Shown: positions 35,401 through 39,756 of the stretch, piece by piece | How positions within the stretch are numbered: position 1 is the first letter of the stretch | Layout: the number at the start of each line of letters is the position of its first letter | Position numbers and translations under genes: made by a program | Assembly (NCBI GenBank): GCA_903888515.1 | Contig: CAISTY010000024.1 | Span: forward strand, 1 to 39,756 | From: Akkermansiaceae bacterium | GTDB lineage: Bacteria; Verrucomicrobiota; Verrucomicrobiia; Verrucomicrobiales; Akkermansiaceae | Direction of reading: 5' to 3' | DNA: 39,756 nt | Notes under the pieces: model-generated | What the model saw: the letters and a program-made list of their open reading frames with translations, nothing else | Told to the model about the DNA's origin: nothing | Databases searched by the model: none

Positions 35401-36138
35401 GTGGAAAAGGGCGACCAACCCGACCGCGAAAAACAACAGACCGAACTCGCCGCCAGCGAGCCGGGCTTCGACTTCAAGGTGGAAAACAAGACCATCGCTC
35501 TCAATTATCGCAACCTCTCCGGGGTCACGGTGAACTACTATCTGATGGACCCCGAGTTCTCGTTCAGCAGCAATCCGTTCGTCAGCGAGGACGCCAGCCG
35601 CTTCAGCATCATCAAACCTAACAAGTCCGCCACCCAGGCGCTGCCCAAAGACAAGGACACGCTCGAGATGCTGCTGCCCGCCGAGTTCGCCAAGGCCAAC
35701 GTGCTCGTCGAAATTGTCGCCGCCGGCCAACGCAAGGCCCAACCCTATCATGCCAACACCCTCAAGCTCTCTCTAACCGAAAACTACGGACGTCTCGAAG
35801 TCCGCGACAGCTCTAACAACAGGGCCGTCGGCAAGGCCTACGTCAAGGTCTATGCGCGGCTCAAGAACGGCACGGTACGCTTCTTCAAGGATGGCTATAC
35901 CGACCTGCGCGGGCGTTTCGATTATGCCAGCCTCAACGGCGGCGCTCCCGGCCAGCTGCCCGTGCCCATGCCGCAACCACGCCAAGCCATGCCAGGTCAG
36001 CCCGCCGCCCCGCAGAACGGCCTCGACTATCAGATGCTCAAACCCGCCGAACTCCCCGCCATCGAAAAATTCGCCATCCTCATCCTCAGCGAATCCCACG
36101 GCGCCACCACCCGCGAAACCGCCCCGCCCAGCGAATAA
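29416..36138 (+). CDS. Very large secreted protein of unknown function, macroglobulin-like beta-sandwich organisation suspected (2240 aa)
   Basis: ATG 29416 begins a signal peptide (MKIRPSIPTLFAATALAAGCVLAPILRA); the Gly-Cys could also be a lipobox (LAAGC). The earlier in-frame ATG at 29323 would precede it by 31 non-signal-like residues. The first 450 residues are helical with repeat-like character. Residues about 450-1000 read as a series of beta-sandwich domains (QFDVVVKNTPKLIVKIYELN; LLLVLDEKCEPVKDAVAWLDG; FNFRHRGF; LLEVKAGTFTAD), reminiscent of MG domains of bacterial alpha-2-macroglobulins, but I see no CxEQ thioester. Low-complexity Ala/Pro/Glu-rich linkers lie near 1370-1480, and the C-terminal part again looks like a beta-domain region with a Pro/Gln-rich end. 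It may be a protease inhibitor or an envelope structural protein, by inference only. Confidence 0.7.
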   Translation: MKIRPSIPTLFAATALAAGCVLAPILRAENEIGFIERFALAPDREKALGELVPGSEDYYFFHCLHYQSARNEAKFKEFMGQWRKRFPDEIARRRVIENRQALLDYDASPQQTLDYLKRQLGVTHNHQQEVRDQKPNLPSTLDPQRVSRDVFERVAIAHDQSLGGLSQNALETLVRNQVALSPQQRRAVLSKLQRPDVPGLPEMIIADLKTPESQGFGAFGIHRALLPAQLDTLVEAIPTLAKNDAFVHTRMRKLAPSPDVDVAFNQAEREAWLERLWIYAKTLPPAFNTLKAQILYQRLDHDRGKGVYDQARFLEYLKLPRGFGYVNPKWLEKRTQANEQPCDLNADLSAALIVHRPVPNDEPLVREYFLALFDQAAKANPANLGEKMLHPYTDYVLESWLKPVLAEALIVGGHGNAERWASLLNPTAFQQLKERVDIEFPATNPPFFAPDEPAQFDVVVKNTPKLIVKIYELNALNFFLTQKRQLNTDLNLDGLVSNSEQTHTFDTGPFKRTRQTFKFPELKGKRGAWIIEFIGTGRSSRALLRIGQWQVIQQTGPAGDLLLVLDEKCEPVKDAVAWLDGRKLTPDKKLGRIVVPFTQQPGLRQIVIGDPAGTFATLTQFEHHAENYQLDAQFHIEREQLLSRRDATLAVRTVLMLGDSQLDPALVTEPKLTITSTTLDGIATTREVKDLKLSAGSVLTHTLNVPERLAQLTVTLTGKVEVLSAGGEKRDVSASHTWSLNGMDKTDATHDGHLAKFAGNYVFELLGKNGEALADQQVVFNFRHRGFSNPQNIPLKSDELGRIALGALPGIANVQATVPNGRASSWELDESERTWSSELHAAAGDVMRVPWLGANFQNEPVRSDVPPAALSLLEVKAGTFTADHAAKLAFKDGFVEITGLTPGDYSLRLRGDERDFTIRVSAGKQTAGWLLGKHRNLQLKNTAPLHITGITTDKDVLTIKLANTSVFARVHIAASRFEPGKGIFAGLGGFARFGVASGSPAKNPNLFSAGRQIGDEYRYILERRYGKLYPGNMLTRPGLLLNPWEVRDTGLDQLSQLGMQHAAATAGGRGEGRAGAKGEPVPDPALGGPGGAAADTNLDFLAASEPAIYNLLPDKDGVVRIDRKALGDRQHVQVYAEDLTNAAWHSFALPEVPTKFADQRLARNLDPVKPFTQRKEITVLEKGKTLTLADILTSEIETYDTLASVHALFTTLSGDATLAKFAWVLQWPQLKADEKLAKYSEFACHELHFFLARKDATFFAKVVKPALANKKDKTFMDDFLLENDLANYLQPTAYARLNVVERALLAQRVRDGASNIARGLREMWELVPPNPDLQDRLFETALRGRALETAAGQQGWSEDLKGEKERKTATASDELRDLAKNAPAPATPPSVTAEAPGRAPTGQPAAAMGKALAARRQLGTIAGKMKNGLARDAAESEMLAETPVETLAAAEPTAEPALKEEAQYARKRMDQLKKADGDKRIVGADGYFGYDAAAASRAQNRAYYRQLGATKEWAENNYYHLRITQQNGELIPVSGFWRDYAKWVADGAQGAFVSPNVAEASHNFAEMMLALAVLDLPFEAPRHTGKTNAGQFTLTSGGPVIAFHKEVKPSVPLAANAQAVPLLVSQSFFRASDRYRMEGNEKFEKYVTFEFLTGTVYGANIVVTNPTSAPTKAEVLLQIPQGALPVLGSKATDSRSVRLEPYTTKTFEYYFYFPATAGSNKFPHFPVNVAVNGTVSGSAKPFEFNVVAKLTQVDKASWDYISQYGSEADVFTFLEQNNLAALAFPRIAWRCRDAAFFKKLTAFLGAHHVWDETIYSYALLHNDPPALREWILHKNDFVAQCGPYLASTLVVIDPVERRAYEHLEYSPLINQRAHRLGNEARIANPAVLTQYRALLDILAHKSVLDAADNMSATYYLFLQDRVDEALTRFHLVDAKGLPTRLQHDYFQCYAGFYENTLAAARGIAAQYSDYPVARWRLLFADVTSQLEEIEGKVAKVEKGDQPDREKQQTELAASEPGFDFKVENKTIALNYRNLSGVTVNYYLMDPEFSFSSNPFVSEDASRFSIIKPNKSATQALPKDKDTLEMLLPAEFAKANVLVEIVAAGQRKAQPYHANTLKLSLTENYGRLEVRDSSNNRAVGKAYVKVYARLKNGTVRFFKDGYTDLRGRFDYASLNGGAPGQLPVPMPQPRQAMPGQPAAPQNGLDYQMLKPAELPAIEKFAILILSESHGATTRETAPPSE

Positions 36139-36228
36139 CAAAGAAAAAATCCTTGTGCTGGCGATGCCGATGAATAGGCTTTCCTTGATGGTCTATTTTT
36201 TCTAGCAAGCAACTTGAATTAGCATGCC

Positions 36229-37398
36229 ATGACCCGAAATGAAACCATGACTTCCCGGGAGCGCGTCCTGTGCACGCTCGATCACGCCATTCCGGATCGC
36301 GTGCCGATCGATCTGGGCGGCAACCAGACCGGCATCCACAAGAACGCCTACCGCAATCTCGTCGGGCACCTCGGCATCACCGATGAATTGCGCATCATGG
36401 ACGCCGTGCAGCAACTGGCAGATCCTTGCGAACAAGTGCTCGAGCGACTCCATGTGGACACGCGCTACATCCGCGCCGGGGCCGCCGCCAGTTGGCAGGG
36501 CGGCATCGTCCGGACCACGCGCGACGGTCAGGAATGGCACGATCTCACGGACGAATTCGGCATCCGCTGGTCCATGCCCGATGCACTGCCCTACTACATG
36601 GACATCTCGCTCCATCCGCTGGCCGACGCCACCCTCGCCGACCTCAACCATTATCCGTGGCCCAAAGGCGACGATCCAAGCCGCTTTGCCGGGTTGCGTG
36701 AGCGGGCCCTGATGCTGAAAAAGGAAACTCCCTACGCCGTGGTCAGCGGCATCTCTGGTGTCGTCTATGAAATCTGCTGGTATATGCGCGGCCTTGAGCA
36801 ATGGTTCTGCGACCTGATGTTAGAACCGGAGTTCTGCGAGGCCATGCTCGACCAAACGCTCAAGTTCTGGCTGGATTGGTTCCGCCTGTTTCTCGATGAA
36901 GTGGGCGACGTGGTGGACGTGATCATGATCGGCGACGATCTGGCCGGCCAGAACGGTCCGCTGTTCAACCCGGACATCTACCGCCGCATCGTCAAGCCGC
37001 GTCACAAGCGCCTGGTGCAATACATCCGCTCCCGCACCCAAGCCAAAATCTGGTATCACACCTGTGGCTCGTGCGCGGACCTCATCCCCGATCTCATTGA
37101 CAACGGGGTGCACATCCTCAACCCCCTGCAAATCAGCGCCCGCAACATGGACCCGCAGGACCTCAAGCGCCGCTTCGGCAAACAACTCGCATTTTGGGGC
37201 GGCGGCGTGGATGCCCAGCACATCCTGCCACAGGGAACGCCGGAACAAGTCGCGGTCAACGTCCGCCAGAACCTGAGCGCGCTCATGCCCGGCGGTGGCT
37301 ATGTTTTCAACAACTGTCACAACATCCAGGGCGAAGTCCCGCCGGAAAACATCCTGTCCATGTTCGACACCGCCTACGAATGCGGATTTTACGGCTGA
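36229..37398 (+). CDS. Uroporphyrinogen decarboxylase (URO-D) family protein, corrinoid methyltransferase-like
   Basis: The 389-residue protein has the (beta/alpha)8 fold of the URO-D family: MTSRERVLCTLDHAIPDRVPIDLGG at the start, MIGDDLAGQNGPLFNPDIYRRIVKPRHKRL in the middle, then KIWYHTCGSCADLIPDLIDNGVHILNPLQ and GYVFNNCHNIQGEVPPENI. The His and Cys in HTCGSC and NCHN fit the zinc-site pattern of MtaA/CmuA-like methyltransferases rather than heme-pathway HemE. Stand-alone members in this phylum often act on unknown methylated or carboxylated substrates. No corrinoid protein gene is adjacent in the window. Start ATG 36229, or ATG 36247 (MTSRERVL), which is closer to the family start. Confidence 0.85.
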   Translation: MTRNETMTSRERVLCTLDHAIPDRVPIDLGGNQTGIHKNAYRNLVGHLGITDELRIMDAVQQLADPCEQVLERLHVDTRYIRAGAAASWQGGIVRTTRDGQEWHDLTDEFGIRWSMPDALPYYMDISLHPLADATLADLNHYPWPKGDDPSRFAGLRERALMLKKETPYAVVSGISGVVYEICWYMRGLEQWFCDLMLEPEFCEAMLDQTLKFWLDWFRLFLDEVGDVVDVIMIGDDLAGQNGPLFNPDIYRRIVKPRHKRLVQYIRSRTQAKIWYHTCGSCADLIPDLIDNGVHILNPLQISARNMDPQDLKRRFGKQLAFWGGGVDAQHILPQGTPEQVAVNVRQNLSALMPGGGYVFNNCHNIQGEVPPENILSMFDTAYECGFYG

Positions 37399-37470
37399 TG
37401 CCCGGGGGCGAATGGTTTTTTGCTAGAGCCATCGGCGGTTTGCAAACGTCCATGGCTGGAGATGGCATTC

Positions 37471-37487
37471 GGCGGGTGCCACCCGCC
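37471..37487. repeat. GC hairpin with three-base loop upstream of ispG
   Basis: GGCGGGT-GCC-ACCCGCC is a perfect 7-bp stem with a 3-base loop, in the 165-bp gap between the URO-D-family gene and ispG. The form (stem plus three-base loop) resembles the REP hairpins inside the following gene, although the loop sequence differs. It may be a solitary REP or a weak terminator without a T-run. Confidence 0.5.
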
Positions 37488-37563
37488 CCATCCCGGAGCC
37501 GCCGCAACAACCCTCACGCGACCGTTGCCGGGAGGCGGTTTCTCGGCTATATCAATCGCGACG

Positions 37564-39756
37564 ATGAATGTTCCCGCACGGCTGAGCTACTGCCCTGATC
37601 CGCTCCGTTATGCCCGCCGCTTGACCCGCGAGGTGATGGTGGGCGGCGTCGGCATCGGTGCCGGCAACCCGATCCGCGTGCAATCGATGATCACTTCGGA
37701 CACCCGCAACACCACGGATTGCGTGGCGGAAGTGCTCGGTTTGGCGGAGGCTGGCTGCGAGATTGTTAGAATCACCGCCCAAACCAAGGCCTATGCGGCG
37801 AATTTGCAACACATCGCCCGCGGCGTCCGTGCTGCCGGTTGCCAGGTGCCGTTGGTCGCGGATATTCATTTCAAACCGGACGCCGCGCTCGAAGCCGCGA
37901 GATGGGTCGAAAAAGTACGCGTCAACCCCGGCAACTACGCCGACAAGAAAAAATTCGCGTTGCGTGAATACAACGATGCCCAATACGAGGAGGAACTTGA
38001 TAGAATCCGCGAGGAATTCACGCCTCTGGTTCTGTTATGCAGGGAATTGGGCCGCGCCATGCGCATCGGCACCAACCATGGGTCGCTCTCGGATCGCATC
38101 ATGAACCGCTACGGCGATACCCCGCTCGGCATGGTGGAAAGCGCGCTGGAATTCGCCCGCATCGCCCGCGATCACGACTATCATGCGCTGGTTTTCTCGA
38201 TGAAGGCTTCCAACCCGAAGATCATGATCGCAGCGTATCGACTGCTTGCCGCCCGGCTCGATGCCGAAGGCCCGGATTGGAACTATCCGATCCACCTCGG
38301 CGTGACCGAAGCCGGCGATGGCGAGGACGGCCGGATCAAGAGTGCCATCGGTATCGGGTCGCTCCTCGCAGATGGCATCGGCGACACCATCCGCGTCTCG
38401 CTCACCGAGGACTCGGTGTATGAAATCCCGGTGGCCAAAGCACTGGTCGGCCCGTTTGATATGTTAGGCGCGCCTGATAGGGGCTCGGGAGCGTCTGATA
38501 GTGGCTCGTGCGCGGCTGATAGTGGCTCATGCGTGGCTGATAGTGGCTCATGCGTGGCTGATAGTGGCTCATGCGTGGCTGATAGTGGCTCGGGCGTCCC
38601 GCCCCAGACCGTGTCGGGAGCTTCCAGCTCCGCGTCAGGTCCAAGCGTCGCGGCTGATAGTGGCTCATGCGCGTCTGATAGTGGCTCGGGCGTCCCGCCC
38701 CAGACCGTGTCGGGAGCTTCCAGCTCCGCTCTGAATCAAGCAGCTTGCCGCATCCGCCCGGTTTGGGATCAAGCCACCAAGGAAACCTCATCGTATCTTC
38801 CCCATTGGAGGATTCCTGGGGCCACCTATGCGGTGACTTTCCGTCTCAAAGATTCCATTCCTGCCACCGCATGGGATGCCTACCACCGGCGTCGGGAAAT
38901 TCTAACGAACAAGTTGGAACAAACCATTGCAACCAGTAGATCCCGCAACTCGTTGGCTGCCGTGATGACCCATCGAGCGGAAATGGCGGAACTCCAGGAG
39001 AGCATGATTGAGCCAGTTTTGAACGAGTCCCATGGCGAGTGCTGGTTGCAGCGTCCGGAGATCGCCGGGTTGGTGTTGGATGCGCTGAAGCATTTTGATG
39101 GGGATCGTTATACGCTGCTTTGCTGGTCGGTCATGCCGAACCATGTGCATGCGATCCTCCGGCCGCATGAAGGACAGAAGCTGGAGAACATACTTCATTC
39201 GTGGAAATCCTTCACTGCCAAGATGGCCAATGAGCTGTTAGGTCGGACGGGCGGATTCTGGCAGGAGGAATATTACGACCATGTTGTCAGGGATGGGGAG
39301 GACTTCCGCAATCAGATCCGGTATGTGTTGGAGAACCCGCGCAAAGGACAGGCGGCGGGTGAGTGGACTGGATCAAGGTATGGGGCGACATGGGAGGAGG
39401 TGCTCGGAGCGGGACGCTCCGAGCACGGTCTGGAGCAGGATGCTCCAGCCACTTTCACGCCCCGCCACGGTCTGGAGCAGGATGCTCCAGCCACTTTCAC
39501 GCCCCGCCACGATCTGGAGCAGGATGCTCCAGCCACGTTCACGCCCGACCACGGTCTGGAGCAGGATGCTCCAGCCACGTTCACGCCCCGCCACGGTCTG
39601 GAGCAGGATGCTCCAGCCACTTTCACGCCCCGCCACGGTCTGGAGCAGGATGCTCCAGCCACTTTCACGCCCGACCACGGTCTGGAGCAGGATGCTCCAG
39701 CCACGTTCACGCCCCGCCACGGTCTGGAGCAGGATGCTCCAGCCACTTTCACGCCC
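37564..39756 (+). CDS. ispG: IspG TIM-barrel domain fused in frame to repeats and a RAYT transposase (partial, open at the right edge)
   Basis: ATG 37564 opens a frame with no stop before the window end (731 codons). Residues 1-300 are the N-terminal part of IspG (GcpE), the MEP-pathway [4Fe-4S] enzyme that makes [111 protein letters not shown] and [11 protein letters not shown]. After [10 protein letters not shown] the frame enters eight 21-bp repeats (DSGSCVA), REP hairpins, a RAYT domain, and 42-bp repeats encoding [14 protein letters not shown]. The iron-sulfur domain and, if this is a long IspG, the A* insert are not seen; they may lie beyond the window. Whether the gene is functional cannot be told from here. 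Confidence 0.85.
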   Translation, partial: MNVPARLSYCPDPLRYARRLTREVMVGGVGIGAGNPIRVQSMITSDTRNTTDCVAEVLGLAEAGCEIVRITAQTKAYAANLQHIARGVRAAGCQVPLVADIHFKPDAALEAARWVEKVRVNPGNYADKKKFALREYNDAQYEEELDRIREEFTPLVLLCRELGRAMRIGTNHGSLSDRIMNRYGDTPLGMVESALEFARIARDHDYHALVFSMKASNPKIMIAAYRLLAARLDAEGPDWNYPIHLGVTEAGDGEDGRIKSAIGIGSLLADGIGDTIRVSLTEDSVYEIPVAKALVGPFDMLGAPDRGSGASDSGSCAADSGSCVADSGSCVADSGSCVADSGSGVPPQTVSGASSSASGPSVAADSGSCASDSGSGVPPQTVSGASSSALNQAACRIRPVWDQATKETSSYLPHWRIPGATYAVTFRLKDSIPATAWDAYHRRREILTNKLEQTIATSRSRNSLAAVMTHRAEMAELQESMIEPVLNESHGECWLQRPEIAGLVLDALKHFDGDRYTLLCWSVMPNHVHAILRPHEGQKLENILHSWKSFTAKMANELLGRTGGFWQEEYYDHVVRDGEDFRNQIRYVLENPRKGQAAGEWTGSRYGATWEEVLGAGRSEHGLEQDAPATFTPRHGLEQDAPATFTPRHDLEQDAPATFTPDHGLEQDAPATFTPRHGLEQDAPATFTPRHGLEQDAPATFTPDHGLEQDAPATFTPRHGLEQDAPATFTP
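38476..38740 (+). repeat. 21-bp tandem repeats and REP hairpins on the 5' side of the RAYT domain, inside ispG
   Basis: GATAGTGGCTCATGCGTGGCT-type units start every 21 bases at 38476, 38497, 38518, 38539, 38560 and 38581, and again at 38656 and 38677. The last unit of each group leads into an identical block of about 50 bp holding two hairpins: GGGCG-TCC-CGCCC (38592-38604, 38688-38700) and GGAGCT-TCC-AGCTCC (38617-38631, 38713-38727). Read on the other strand the loops are GGA, the same as in the 3' repeats. So the REPs point in opposite senses on either side of the transposase. All unit lengths keep the ispG frame open. Confidence 0.9.
38741..39396 (+). mobile_element. REP-associated tyrosine transposase (RAYT, Y1/HUH) domain without an own start, in frame with ispG
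   Basis: The domain begins near [18 protein letters not shown], continues with [23 protein letters not shown] and [19 protein letters not shown] (the HVH of the HUH motif), then [34 protein letters not shown] (catalytic Tyr in EEYYDH) and QIRYVLENP. These are the recognised marks of RAYT proteins, which mobilise or process REP hairpins as single strands. No ATG precedes the conserved part in this frame after the one in ispG (GFDML region, about 38461), so translation seems to depend on IspG initiation or a non-ATG start. Flanking REPs are the likely substrate. Confidence 0.85.
39400..39426 (+). repeat. Variant REP hairpin with 12-bp stem and GGA loop
   Basis: GTGCTCGGAGCG-GGA-CGCTCCGAGCAC is a perfect 12-bp stem with a GGA loop, directly before the 42-bp array. 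The stem sequence differs from that of the array (CTGGAGCA-GGA-TGCTCCAG) while the loop is the same, as in REP families whose stems co-vary. Confidence 0.85.
39427..39756 (+). repeat. 42-bp REP tandem array on the 3' side of the RAYT domain (runs off the window)
   Basis: Units beginning GGTCTGGAGCAGGATGCTCC start at 39427, 39469, 39511 (GATCTGG variant), 39553, 39595, 39637, 39679 and 39721, exactly 42 bases apart; the last is cut by the window end. Each holds the hairpin CTGGAGCA-GGA-TGCTCCAG and varies only at a few sites (ACTTTC or ACGTTC; CCCGCC or CCGACC). A length of 42 keeps the reading frame, encoding [13 protein letters not shown] followed by Arg or Asp. There are no unique spacers, so it is not a CRISPR array. 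Confidence 0.95.

Noticed and set aside
36229..37398. HemE (heme-pathway uroporphyrinogen decarboxylase)
   Set aside because: The HTCGSC and NCHN motifs and the length fit the MtaA/CmuA-like methyltransferase branch rather than HemE.
39312..39752. Minus-strand frame of repeated [13 protein letters not shown] units
   Set aside because: It is the other strand of the 42-bp REP array. The plus frame is continuous with IspG and the RAYT domain, and the repeats stay open in several frames because their length is a multiple of three.
39427..39756. Possible CRISPR array
   Set aside because: Units are contiguous 42-bp repeats with only point variants and no unique spacers; each is a REP hairpin next to a RAYT domain.

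Overview
The window is about 60% GC by eye. It reads as one chromosomal stretch of a heterotrophic bacterium, most likely Verrucomicrobiota or a close PVC relative. That placement is an inference from gene types: a PEP-CTERM/VIT integral membrane protein next to a PadR regulator, a modular GH127 glycosidase, several very large secreted proteins, an IspG resembling the long form, Verrucomicrobia-style RHS tips, and RAYT/REP elements. No rRNA, tRNA or CRISPR array was recognised.

Layout. (1) 1-1444 is a scrap zone: a 139-bp segment carrying the 3' end of an unknown gene occurs at both ends, enclosing an AT-rich secreted orphan, a 23-codon RAYT stub with TGGGGTCAG repeats, and a MORN/YwqK-like remnant. 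(2) 1461-11525 holds a large secreted HExxH/LamG protein, a SUMF1-domain protein, a ferritin, AsnA and a GH127 enzyme. (3) 11771-18600 is an accessory island. Two inverted copies (about 429 bp) of a degenerate AAA-ATPase insertion element flank two divergently oriented RHS toxin tips, each followed by a candidate immunity gene. Between the tips lie a tyrosine-recombinase fragment and an AbiE-like locus whose antitoxin is intact but whose toxin has lost its nucleotidyltransferase core. (4) 18769-37398 is ordinary chromosome: PadR plus PEP-CTERM membrane protein, thioredoxin with a 27-codon membrane ORF and a Pro-rich membrane protein, ProS, an alpha/beta-hydrolase/beta-lactamase fusion overlapping a GYF_2 membrane protein, an RpiB-GlyA fusion, a 2240-residue secreted protein and a UroD-family protein. 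(5) From 37564 to the window end one uninterrupted frame encodes the IspG TIM barrel, then 21-bp repeats and REP hairpins, then a RAYT transposase domain, then eight 42-bp REP repeats. It has no stop before the window ends.

The two most notable structures are the in-frame REP/RAYT insertion in ispG, a gene usually essential, where both repeat lengths are multiples of three and the transposase has no evident start of its own, and the mirror-symmetric RHS/AbiE island bounded by inverted element copies, which could in principle invert. All calls rest on reading the sequence. Family names are from recognised motifs, and no database search was run.
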